64,000 bases of DNA, from the NCBI GenBank assembly GCA_904066235.2, contig CAJFCV020000002.1:6510001-6574000 (forward strand), given 5' to 3'. This DNA comes from Bursaphelenchus xylophilus. Its lineage: Eukaryota > Nematoda > Chromadorea > Rhabditida > Aphelenchoididae. Shown here one piece after another: positions 45,076-55,418 of the stretch. Under the pieces are notes generated by a model. That model saw only the letters and a program-made list of their open reading frames with translations, did no database searches and was not told the origin of the DNA. The position numbers were made by a program, and so were the translations under genes. The first letter of the stretch is position 1, and each line of letters begins with the position of its first letter.

Positions 45076-46093
45076 GTGGTTCCAAGAGAAGATTTCCGGA
45101 GAAAATTGGATTTCAGGGTTTCCCCACAGAGTATTATATTAGACTTATCTCCTCTCCATTGAGTAATCCCCTAATTATCGGGGTTTTAACTTGAACATTC
45201 AGATTGAGATAAATCGTGATAGCGCTACATCAGTCATTCGGACAGATTTTATTGAATAAAAATGTCTCATTGTGACACATTTGATAGAGCACCGAAATTT
45301 ATTCATGAAAATTAAAAAAATCGGCTGAAAGAAATTGGACAGAGTGAAATTCTACAGATTTATTGTATCTCTCATTTTCTCTGCCATGCGTACACACATG
45401 TGTGACCTTCGTTGAATTTAGTCGAATTTCACTCTGTCCATTTTCCATGAAGCCTCGAGGGTTTCCTGAACGCTCGAAAGATTTTCATTATTTTGTTGTT
45501 TCAGTGTTTTTTATATCGATAAAAATCTATCACCCCGAAAGCGAGCCGATTATCAGCTCATTGTGAGGAGACGAGAGCTCATGTCCGATAAAATTGTACT
45601 AGAAATGGGTCTTTATTGCTGTCAAATGGGAGAATGACCTCGAGCCGCTGTCCGCTGGATTTTTAGTGCTTCCATCTTCGTTTTTTAGTTTTCATTTTCG
45701 TTTTTACCCCTCTTTTTTTATCAAAACATTTCTTTGAACCTAAAAATTGGTCAAAAAACGAGACGACCCAGATATCGGGAATGATCATTCGAATCATTCG
45801 TTTGCTCTTCGTCAACACCAAACAGGTGGATTGACATGCAATTATTCAAATACTTTTTAGAACGGCACTCACAGAAAGAGATTCAATAGTTTGACGCCCT
45901 TTTCCCTCGGCTCGAAGATCGAGTGGAGTCAGGAATTTTTTCAGCCTCATTCAGGTCAGTTATTCGTATAATCTCTTATCTATCTATGTGAGGAAGATGA
46001 TCAACTGTAATTACTGCCAAAACAATTGTTGTTGTGTATTATGCAGGCGCAAGTACAATTTCTGTCCTTTCAGGTAACAATTATAGTTTCAGA
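45076..46093. other. Gap with a 16-bp perfect inverted repeat
   Basis: No coding exon is supported, apart from a possible tiny exon near 46047-46073. The arms 45337-45352 and 45424-45439 (GGACAGAGTGAAATTC and its exact complement) enclose 71 bp and could be the termini of a small fold-back element or a hairpin. The region may be an intron of bpl-1 or the promoter between two genes. Confidence 0.5.
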
Positions 46094-48431
46094 TACTCGA
46101 AGACGCTCCCTCAGTCCGTTATCACTTTCCCTTCTGGCCAACTACGGTTCTCAGGAGCAGATCGGTCTGGTCTCCGCTCAAGATGCCCCATTGACTACAG
46201 ATTTTGTGTTTCGACGACGTCGCTCTACTGCAACATCTCGCAGAAGGTTTCACAGTATGTCATCTTCAGCTAATGGAGATGAAAGCTCAGGGAAACCGAA
46301 GGCTAAGCCACCTACGGTGAGTTTTTTGGTTCAACTTTTATATCCGTTTAGGTTTTAATTTATACCGGAGACAAACCAGAGTTGTACGGAAAGATTGTAA
46401 ATTCGCTCAAGACTATAATGCCGCCGGATGTATATACATTGACCCATCTAAGTAGTAAAGCACTGAAATATCATCCTTGGGTCGATGAGAACGCAGCTTG
46501 TCTCCTGATTGCAGACACCAAGTTGTTGGATGACATAAGCTGGTCCCGCCTTCAGAATTACTTTATCCATTCAGGGAAGATCTTGTTCATCTGCCAGAAT
46601 AGTTTGTTTGCTTCGCTTACGCATTGTGATTCTGTGAAAAAGCAAACTTCCATGCTGAAGAGTGCCTTTGGAACAAAGACCGCGATGAATGCACTGGGAA
46701 AGGAATTCGAACAGTTCATGAAGAGAACCATCAAATTAATGGCCAAGAAAAAGGAAATTAATGAAACCTTTTATGCCAAGGACCCGGTCGGAGGCTATAA
46801 GTACTCTGTAGTCTTGAGTATGAAAAAAGGTGGGGGATTATGTTCAATGTCACACGATTAAAAAAAAATAAAATTATTTTAGATCAGCCTTTACTACTAT
46901 ATATGGAGAACTCTGAGCACAAAGCCAGTGCCCTATTTTCGGATGCGACTACTGAACAATTACTCTCGGAAGCCGGGAAAACTTTAATTTCGGAAGCCAT
47001 GGGTCGTCTAGGCATCCAAGTCCAGGAGAACTTGTCTGATGACAGTCCCAAAAGATGCTATTTGATATGTCAAGAAGACAAAGTAATATACGAGATGAAT
47101 CGGCTAAAATACGGGGTGAAGATTGGTTCTACTCCCAAGATGGTATTCAAACCAAGTGTTTATTTGGATTCGGATGATCTCCCTTCTCCATCGTTTGAAT
47201 TGTTGCCAGTGGAGGTTAGAAGAAGAAAGACCGGGATTCCCATCCGAGAGTTTGATACTCAAGAATATTTTACTCGATTGAATACCAAATATCTTGGAAG
47301 GGTGCTGTTATATGTCCCTGTGTGCGAGAGTACCATTGCCGTCTCAAGAAGGTGAATACGTTGATATGGAATATAAGGATGGCGGCATACGCATCAGATC
47401 GGGTGTCGTGGCCAGAAACCGCAATTTCTGGTCTGTTAGGCCTCTGGACGAGAAATGCGTAACCTCTCAGTGGAGATTTTTTTCTTTTCTCTGTTCAGAC
47501 AAGCATTGCGCATTTCTAGAGGCCTAATAGGCAATAAATCGCAGTTTCTGGCCACGACACCCGATTTGATGCGCCATCCTTATATAATGTGTATTTGTTA
47601 CTGATTTTGATATCTTGTTTTCAGTCTAAGTTCAGCGATTAAAAACGACGGAGTCTTGGTTGTAGCAGGGAAACAGACGAATGGAGTGGGCAGGGGAGGG
47701 AATCAGTGGCTGAGTCCTCATGGATGTGCCATGTTTACCTTTGATTTCGATATCCCCCTAAATTCTGAATTGGGCCGGAACATCGTTTTTGTTCAACATA
47801 TCTTGGCTGTGGCCGTCGTCGAAGCTGTTCTTGAGTTACTTGAAATGCCGGACTTCCCGCTTAAGATCAAGTGGCCCAATGATATCTATTACATGAGGTC
47901 GTATAAAATGGGCGGAGTCTTAATTGGAGGCTCGACTAAAGGAGGATTTATGAAATGCCTGATTGGTGGGTATCAGGATGGTTATTTACAAACCAACTAC
48001 TTTTAGCTGCTGGTATAAATGTGGCCAATTCCCACCCGACTGTTTGCATCAATGACATGTTACCGGTGGAATCAGACAAAGTTCTAACAGTTGAAGAAGT
48101 CTTAGCGGTGACAATGAATAAGTTCGAGTACTTCGCTGATCTTTTTGTTAAGAAAGGCAAGAAGGATTTCTTAGCCATATACCACAAACACTGGCTTCAC
48201 ACGTAAGTTCGTCTACTAATAAGGTTGTATATATAATACTTGTTCAGTAGAGAGGAAGTAACAGTGATTCACGAAGAGAATGGCCAGAAAGATAAGGTTG
48301 TTATAAGAGGATTGGATGACAATGGGTATCTGGAAGTCCGTTCAAAGCATTCCGGAAAAGTCTTCAGCGTTTTTGACGATGGAAATACATTTGATATGAT
48401 GAAAGGTCTCATTCACCCCAAGGGGAAGTAA
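46094..48431 (+). CDS. bpl-1: Holocarboxylase synthetase (biotin-protein ligase)
   Basis: Exons from 46094 encode a linker, then from about 46352 VLIYTGDKPELYGKI, the start of the BPL N-terminal glutamine-amidotransferase-like domain. The catalytic domain follows after 47624: NDGVLVVAGKQTNGVGRGGN with the GRGGNQW biotin/ATP loop, then KIKWPNDIYY with the catalytic Lys, and VANSHPTVCINDML. The C-terminal cap reads VIRGLDDNGYLEV and ends FDMMKGLIHPKGK, as in human HLCS. The enzyme attaches biotin to acetyl-CoA, pyruvate, propionyl-CoA and methylcrotonyl-CoA carboxylases. The start is not settled: Met at 46258 (MSSSANGDESSGKPK) would be a simple start, or upstream exons to 42199 may belong. The intron 47352-47624 carries a fold-back repeat. 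The end at 48431 converges with a transthyretin-like gene 47 bp away. Confidence 0.93.
47372..47584. repeat. Fold-back repeat in a bpl-1 intron
   Basis: The left arm starts TATAAGGATGGCG and contains ATCGGGTGTCGTGGCCAGAA; the right arm is its reverse complement with a few mismatches, about 80-90 bp each, around a short centre of about 40 bp. It fills most of the intron between 47352 and 47624 and has no coding role. It may be a MITE or a structured intron element. Confidence 0.75.
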
Positions 48432-48477
48432 AATACGAGTTTATTTATTTGGAATTAAATACTTTTATTTGGCTGGA

Positions 48478-48940
48478 TCAGTTGAAGCAATCTGTTGATT
48501 CTCCTCCGTATTCTCCGTTCAAATTCAGTTCCCCCACATCAAAAGTCTTTTTGGGGATCTTTCCTTGACTAACATAGTCATCTGGGATAATAATCTCGAT
48601 CTTCTTGAAACAAAGGGCATCCGGGTCCCGACATTTATGGTAACTGCAAAACATTCACCGTCACAATCTAGACATACATATTCAGTTTGGGATCAATGGT
48701 GGTGTATTCTGTCTCCCTGCCAGACAATTGGAAACTCCCATCATCTTCAGTTTCTCCTTCAGCCATCAAATCATCGAGGTCCGTTCTATCCACATCATAT
48801 AACTTTACTTTCACCTTGGATGCAGGCACTCCATTACATTTCAAGACTCCCTTTACTGCGGCACTCTGTTCATTGCCAAATAAATTAGGAATTGCATTAA
48901 TCTGATGAAGGGCGATTAGAAAAATGCACAGGAACTTCAT
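48478..48940 (-). CDS. Transthyretin-like secreted protein (copy 1)
   Basis: Two exons (48940-48678, 48643-48478) give 142 residues. MKFLCIFLIALHQINA is the signal peptide. The family pattern follows: AAVKGVLKCNGVPASKVKVK, LYDVDRTDLDDLMAEGET, DDGSFQLSG, DPKLN then YHKCRDPD, and DVGELNLNGEYGGE near the end. The GT donor at 48677 is GTATGT and gives the correct phase. These proteins (ttr family) are secreted, abundant in nematodes and often bind lipids or surface ligands such as phosphatidylserine; the ligand here is unknown. I chose 48940 because the upstream codon at 48949 is TTG, not ATG. It is divergent from copy 2, 948 bp apart. Confidence 0.93.
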
Positions 48941-49888
48941 TTTTCTCAACTGACGGGCAAGATGAGCGCTTTACATTCGCTTATTTTACGTTGTAAATCG
49001 AAATAATTTCCTTTGAAATGATGGATTATCAAGTCAAAATTGTTATGGTTGAGTTGCAGCGGAGGTATACAGTTCCGAATAGAGTAGTTGAGGGTTATGT
49101 ATTGTTTGAAAAAGTCAGATGACTCTTTCGAGGTCACAACTTATAAAAATAACGGTAATTTATTATATTTTATTTTGTTTGAGTCATAGTACTTTTTCAT
49201 AGAAATGGGTATTTTTATATTGTTGACTGATGCCATAATCGCGAATCCATGACCTCTAGGCGGAAGTTTCTGCTTGATTTTGTTCCTGAACGGATTCTTT
49301 GATCCAATTTCCTTTATCGCCATCCCACTGAGAAAACAATTTTTTCTGTCCTCGGCTAATTCGCCGAGTCAGTAATCGTCTTATAAAGGAAAATAAATTG
49401 ACGTGGATACCACGGAAAAAGACAACGTCGGTTCAACTTGGACCAGTCTGAAACTCGAAAAAGATGATTGCTAAATATTAACGTCACGCTGTAGCGCTCT
49501 TAATGATGCATAATTCCGTTGATTCACGTGCTGCTTAAGGTCCTGAGAGAGAATTCTAAAAAAAATCCTAAAGTGATAAAGAAATGCAAATTTTTGCTGC
49601 CTTGCTCTGGTACAAATTTTTCTGATATCTGAAATTAAAACGAACTTTTTTGTGCCTCAGGGCAGAGGAAATATGCAAATATTTCGCTGCGGAACAACAC
49701 AGAATCAACTGGTCATCAAACTTGTTGAAGACGTGGAGTTCATAGCTATCGCCGTTTTCGACTTTGTATAAAAAGACGGGAGGACCTTGTTTACATTTTT
49801 TTCTGAAAATGAATTATCACTTTTCGGGGCGCGAGTTTAAAACAAGTATATAGGTTTCCTTTATTTTATAGCAGTTTCCGTGTCAAAG
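48941..49888. other. Intergenic region between divergent transthyretin-like genes
   Basis: The minus-strand frames at 48946-49137 and 49141-49323 lack any recognisable feature. TTTTATAG ends shortly before the copy 2 start codon and may be an acceptor for a leader. The region likely contains both promoters. No specific site is claimed. Confidence 0.45.
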
Positions 49889-50363
49889 ATGAAGCCCCTT
49901 CTGACGATTGCTTTCGTATCTTCTCTCGTCCTCAACGCTTACGGTCTTGGAACACTCCAGGCATATGCTGTGAAAGGAATTCTGAGATGTGATGGAAAAC
50001 CGGCCGCCGGAGTGGTAAGCCATTATATCTAGTAGAGTTGTTTGCTTCCAGAAAGTACGCTTATATGACGTGGACACCCTCAGTATTGATGACAAGCTCG
50101 ATGAAGGGGTCTCTGATGAGGATGGCAACTTCAGACTCGAGGGTTCTACTACGGAAGTCGGTAACATTGACCCCAAATTGAATGTGTATCATCATTGCGG
50201 GGACACTGGAGGCATTCTCGAGAAGTGTACCAAGAAAGTCGAGGTCGTTCTGGATAAGAAGTACATCACCAAAGAATCTGACAAGGCCGCCCAGACATTC
50301 GATGCCGGAGAGATCAATTTGAATGCCAAATACGGAAACCAAGGACGCGATTGTATCAACTGA
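49889..50363 (+). CDS. Transthyretin-like secreted protein (copy 2)
   Basis: Two exons (49889-50014, 50052-50363) encode 145 residues. MKPLLTIAFVSSLVLNAYG is a signal peptide. The fold is marked by AYAVKGILRCDGKPAAGVKV, RLYDVDTLSIDDKLDEGVSD, DEDGNFRLEGSTTEVGNIDP, YHHCGDTGG and FDAGEINLNAKYGNQG. Two Cys pairs match copy 1. The two proteins share the same intron position class and are paralogues arranged head to head. They are probably secreted extracellular carriers or signals; no ligand can be read from the sequence. Confidence 0.94.
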
Positions 50364-50937
50364 ACACTATCACACAAGTCGTTTATAACCCTTGTCGAAT
50401 TTATAGTAAATTGATGTTTTCGTAGTGCGATCAAGTCCTTAAGATGTTGAACATAACATGAACAGACGGCTGCCTGGCGGATGGGGTTCTGTGCAGATGA
50501 CAAGAAAATAGATTCCTTTTTCACTACTTACCCAAAGATTTCCGACAGGTTCCAATTCATTTTCTTATGTATAATATTATAATACAGAGTGATTCAAAAA
50601 ATGGACATTTTCTTTCTTTGATTTTTTCTTGGCTTGGAGCGTTTATCGGAAAAAGGTTGTTTGCTAGCTGCAAGAGTTGCCACACACCAAGGTCCAAAAG
50701 TTAGACAACCAGCCAGGGAAGATCAACCCACATTTTGGCGCTTGGCTCCCCTTAGTTAATTCTGAGTTTCCTTCAGTTTCGCTTTACTTTTGAACATATT
50801 TGGAACGGTTCCAGAAGACACAAATAACGATCACTCTTTGAGCATGATCGAATTAACCCCATCTCTATGCAAATTTAGCATTCATGAATTTTTTATTGAA
50901 GTAAGCGGTCCTTGTCGCCATTTCTGGCACCTTGGCA
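50364..50937. other. Intergenic region, possible element terminus
   Basis: No gene is supported. ACAGAGTGATTCAAAAAATG at about 50584-50603 resembles a mariner-type terminus, but I see no partner nearby. Minus-strand frames at 50061-50342 and 50192-50524 are complements of copy 2 and its 3' flank. Confidence 0.4.
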
Positions 50938-51842
50938 ATGTCATCAAGCGGGCTTTTCCAGAATCTGTTTCGATCTGCCAGAGTGCGTTTCAAACCAATA
51001 ATCATCCAGAAAAGTCCTCCACATTTAAGCAGTATGACAATCGCAAGGGTGGAGTAAGACACTATTCCTTGTCCCGCAGTTTTATCGTCCCATTTTATTT
51101 TGCTGAATCCAAAAAGCTATTTTCAGACAGAATCGCTCAGACGACGAATTCGAAGAGTTGTCCCCAACGTTTGTGTCCTTGAATATCCGCGATGAGAAGT
51201 CGGCCAAAGACTTCATCAACCGATTGTATCCGAATGAAAGGAAGATGATCTTTGATTTGATCCAACGGAAACGGGCCAATCAATACAAGACGGCCGAGCA
51301 ACAGCAGCAAGAAGTCATAGACGAAGTGCATCACGATGACCTGGTGGCTATTTGGTGGATCACTTATGCTCCTTTCTTCCTCTACGGATTCATCGATACC
51401 GCAACCATGATCGTTGCTGGAGAATCTTTCGACCGGTAAATGAAAGTATATAGATCAGATTTACTCCAACAATCACTTACTTCAGAACAATTGGTCAGTA
51501 TATGGGCGTGTCCGTGATGGCTGGAGCCGCTGCCGGTAATATCGTCTCCAACTTGGTCGGGATTTATTTTTTGCACTACGTAGAGCTCGGCGTTGCCCAA
51601 ATTGTAGAGTAAGTATACCATGAGTAATCAATATAATATTTTGAAGACAACCTAAATTTTTGCCCGGTCAAGAGAAACTCTGGGCCCTCAGATTTGTAAA
51701 AAATCTTGCCAGACTTTGTGGAATCCTCTCAGGTTGTATTCTCGGGACTTTTCCTTTGTTATTTTACACGAATGAAAGGCAAGACGAAGTATTCAGTGAC
51801 AACCAGTCGCTGGAGAAGAACGGCAAGTTCTACTATCTATAA
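50938..51842 (+). CDS. TMEM65: TMEM65 mitochondrial inner-membrane protein
   Basis: Four exons (50938-51053, 51127-51435, 51486-51608, 51647-51842) encode 247 residues with consistent phases. The start is a basic, Ser-rich mitochondrial presequence (MSSSGLFQNLFRSARVRFKP). The matrix part has DFINRLYPNERKMIFDLIQR. Three membrane segments follow: YAPFFLYGFIDTATMIVAGE, MGVSVMAGAAAGNIVSNLVG and CGILSGCILGTFPLLFYTNE, all conserved in TMEM65. TMEM65 is an inner-membrane protein implicated in mitochondrial sodium/calcium exchange and respiratory function. The start was chosen because its presequence exon matches phase with exon 2. Confidence 0.94.
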
Positions 51843-51934
51843 TTACTGTGTTTCTGAACTTATTGTTATATTTCTTATGATAATTTTCGAATTTTGATTT
51901 TCGATGTCAAAGGTTCTTTCCAATGTGTCACGAC

Positions 51935-52013
51935 TTTTCGGGTCAGGGACAGCTCGGGTCGCGACAGGTCGGGTCAACGACACCTCGGGTCAACGACATT
52001 TCGGGTCAACGAT
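51935..52013. repeat. Tandem CGGGTC repeat
   Basis: Five to six units of the type TCGGGTCAACGACA follow each other with small changes. The same unit (TCGGGTCAACGATACCG) reappears at about 53890, and its complement at 53170-53215 and 25380-25415. It lies at the left edge of the fold-back element 52018-52347. Confidence 0.7.
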
Positions 52014-52017
52014 ACCG

Positions 52018-52347
52018 CTTAATATTTTCGCTTCGGGACCGGGAAAAAAAATCTTTGGTGAATTTGAAAATTTTTTGAAGTGTTTTCGCTTCGGGACTTG
52101 GAAAAAAAGGATTTTTTGGAGAATTGACGTTTCTTTTTAATTTTTTTTAGGAAAATAGTGATTATAAGCGACGAGAAAATAAGGAAATCGTATCCATTGG
52201 TTATGTTTTTAACTGGATGCACGGGATTCTTAAAAATTAAATTCTCCAAAATATTCTTTTTCCCAAGTCCCGAAGCGAAAACATTTCAAAAATTTTTCAA
52301 ACTCACAAAAAAAATCTTTTTTCCGAGACCCGAAGCGAAAATATTAA
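52018..52347. mobile_element. Fold-back element ending in TTAATATTTTCGCTTCGGGA
   Basis: The left arm (about 52018-52125) and right arm (about 52240-52347) are reverse complements, each holding two TTTTCGCTTCGGGAC units. The centre is about 110 bp. It has no open frame of interest. A diverged relative appears near 53955-54015 (TTTTCGTTTTGGAAC). Probably a MITE-like or hairpin repeat; no target duplication is obvious. Confidence 0.7.
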
Positions 52348-52523
52348 ACGGTGGCTAGTGCCGTAGTCTGGAAGTGAAGAGGCCGCACGGGTTCGTTAGA
52401 AACTCATGAAACTGTAAAGTAAAATTGTAACATACAGATAAAAAGGTATTCGAAATCAACTCCCTCAATTACCTATAAAACCCGAACTGTCACAAGAAGG
52501 CTGGCCACTCGAGCCCGCCGGAG

Positions 52524-52817
52524 ATGAAATCTTTTTACCTAACAATAAATTGTAGTTTTTTTATACTTTATATTTTTGTTGCAGAACATGAATTCAGACA
52601 TGATTGGTTATCCGAAGCCTGTCAAACATTGAGCCAACCTCTTCTTCAAGATGGATTACAGCATTATTTCACTGCAGATGCAGAAGTAACTGCCGATGAA
52701 TCAAGTGTAATTGGGGAGGGACTGACCGATTACGATGATGCAAACTCCATGGATGTAAAGTTTACACCATCGGCCACAACAGAGGAACCACTGCATGCCA
52801 ACAAATTAGAATACTGA
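52524..52817 (+). CDS. Possible small secreted acidic protein
   Basis: A single open frame of 97 residues starts with a hydrophobic leader (MKSFYLTINCSFFILYIFVA) and continues as an acidic sequence with DWLSEACQTLSQPLLQ. I recognise no family. TTGTTGCAG in the frame near 52577-52585 could instead be a splice acceptor, in which case the leader is intron sequence and the rest is a downstream exon. Support is weak. Confidence 0.3.
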   Translation: MKSFYLTINCSFFILYIFVAEHEFRHDWLSEACQTLSQPLLQDGLQHYFTADAEVTADESSVIGEGLTDYDDANSMDVKFTPSATTEEPLHANKLEY

Positions 52818-53301
52818 ATAAATGACTGAATATTATTTAGATGATGCTAAATATAATGATTGGCTCATTTTAATCTTATGGAGATTGCGCAGCCTGATAA
52901 CCACCGATCTCTCCCATGTGGACCCTCTTTTCAGACACGGCTTCTGTCGCGTCCTGTCTTTTCGAGTCAGCGAGAGTTTGCGTCAACAAAAAATCGATCG
53001 ATCTGGATCGTAGGGCACGTGGAGACCCAAAAAAAGGTTGTAGGAGGTGCCTACGGGGCAAAGTCGTTGCATGCTCCACGAACGTTAGGTGGAGGCTCGG
53101 AAGAGACTTGAGAAAGACTTACAATACGACCACTTTTTCTAATTTTAGCTACTGCTAACCTTTTTTTCTAGACATATCGTCGACCCGAACTGCCGTTGAC
53201 CCGAAAAGTCGCAGCGCAGCTTCTTTTGCCTAAACTTTTCCACCCAACTTTCCAATTGTTGTTTTATTTTTAAGTTTGTAACAGTGACGTGTGACAATTA
53301 A

Positions 53302-53839
53302 ATGATAGAATTAAACGAACAACAAAAAAGAATCCTCGGCTCCTGGGTTCTGGAAAGCGGAAATGGCCCCGAATTCGACCGATACTTACAGGTAGGCAGT
53401 ATTTGCCTCCTTAATCGTTAGTTTAGGAGATCGGAATTCCTGCATTTGCTCGGATGATCGCCAATTCTACATTTCCAAAGTTTTATGTCACCTTGGAAGG
53501 GGAAGAATGGACCGTGAAGATGGAATCTTCCTTCAAATCTGATCAGTGGAAATTCAAATTGGGCCAGAAATTCACTCAAAGAACCGTCGATGGAAGAGAA
53601 TTTTGGTGAGTTAAAAAATACGTCATGATGACGTATTTCTTAAAACATTGATGTTTCTGTAATTCAGGTGTGTTGTCGAATTGACTGAAGATGGGAAAAT
53701 AATCGAGACACAGTCGAACGCGGAGGGAAGCACGAATGTTCCGTCAACGATTACTCGATGGGTTGATGATGAAGGGAAAATGCACGCCCAATCCAAGGCC
53801 AACGACATCCAATGCGAACGTATTTTTGTCCGGATATGA
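53302..53839 (+). CDS. Intracellular fatty-acid-binding protein (lbp type)
   Basis: Three exons (53302-53391, 53427-53605, 53668-53839) encode 146 residues. It is a cytosolic lipocalin-like beta barrel: LGSWVLESGNGPEFDRYLQE at the start, then GIPAFARMIANSTFP, VKMESSFKSDQWKFKLGQ, FTQRTVDGREFWCV, VELTEDGKIIETQSN and CERIFVRI at the end. This last motif, with Arg in the final strand, is the FABP carboxylate site. No signal peptide is present, so it belongs with intracellular nematode lbp proteins. It would carry fatty acids or related lipids in the cytosol and to the nucleus. Confidence 0.92.
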
Positions 53840-55418
53840 TTCCAAAAAGTAAACATTAAAATTGGCGCTACGGCGTTTTGAGGCAGGGAAAATTCGGGTC
53901 AACGATACCGTTTTATAGGTAATCGTGGGATTGGCCCCGAACGGAGAACCTGACGAATTTTGAAATGTTTTCGTTTTGGAACAGGAAAAAATATTTCTTA
54001 TGGAGAATTGAAATTAAAAAATTTTTTTTAAAGAAAATAATGTTTACAAGCAACGCACAACGATCAGAAAAAATTTTTACTTTAAATGGGGAATCTGATC
54101 AGGGAGTTTTGTTAAGACCTAGTCAAAGATCAAAAATGTCAAATCTTATCAAAATCGGTCTACGGGAAAAAAAGTAGTAGCGATATTACAATTGAAGGTC
54201 AAGACCTACAAATAAACCGTTGTGCGTCCTAGCAACTTTACTGATCATTTATTTGTACCAATTTGGTCATAAAATAGCTTTTTCTACGATTACACATATC
54301 TGAAATTCCAATTTGGCGGTTCGGACTGATATTATCCATGTTATACATGACAAAATTAAAGTCAAATTTTTTTACGGATTTGACCCAATTATTCTATAAA
54401 ATAGGTAAACAAGAGCCACAGTTGACGAAACTCTCCCTCTTCCCTTATCTAAAGACCCCAAACCTCATTCTTGACAAGTCCAGATCTGCGCTTCTTCTCC
54501 TCTAAGAATTCCGCGATCGAGGTTAGTAAAATCTCTCTATTTGCTCCCGTTTCGTAACTAATATAGTTTTAAAACTGCTCACATGTTCCATTACCTTGGA
54601 GTCCTGCTGAGGCGCTTCCTCGGCAGGATATTGACCTTGATCATGGATAACATAATTTTTCCATCTAAAAGTACTTTACTACTTTTTTGGTTGTCAAGAC
54701 AAGCTTATTCTGGCGTTACCTTCGAGGTTTGATGTGCCTGGGCATTTTAAACACAAAAAAATAAAAAATAATGAATTGATGGTGCCTATTTTGAAGTATT
54801 TTTGCTACTGCTGCAAAACTTGTAGACCGATTTTGCTGAAACTTAGCCCACATGAAGAGAAAGACATGTTGAACAATCCTCCCTGATCAGATTTGTCAAA
54901 AAAAGTACTTTACACTCTAGAAGAGCCAAAACTTTTGCAAAAACGGACATATTTTCGGCCAGTTTTACCATAAAACCATAAGTTTGTGTTCTAAAAAAAT
55001 TGAACTATAATAAACTGAAACGGATTGTCTTTCATATGATATAATAAACTTAATAAAACTATGGCCCTTTGGTGGCGTATGAGCCTGATTTATCCGACCT
55101 GTCTTAAAAAAATTGAGAAAATTAATGCCAAAATTCTTGGCATTCTGTTTCTGTTCGTTGTACAACGGGAAATTAAGAATCTATAAGCACCGGATTTAAA
55201 CGCAGACAATGCCACAGGGAGTAAGAAGATAGTCGTAATGATTGTATTCAAGTAACAAGTATACCGCTCCATTTCTTGTTCTTGGACATGGGTTCATCCA
55301 ATTCCAACTGACATTTATTTTAAATAATGCGTAAAGTTCAATTTATAATTTAAAAATGTAAGCGAAATATGCAATGTTGAGTCAAATATGCGACCGGAGA
55401 TGCTTGATATCTGATATG
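53840..55418. other. Repeat-bearing intergenic region
   Basis: No gene is supported. A CGGGTCAACGATACCG unit at about 53890-53907, a relative of the 52018 fold-back near 53955-54015, and AT-rich unique sequence make up the interval. Open frames at 54965-55165 and 55090-55272 (minus) are not supported by splice sites. Confidence 0.4.
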
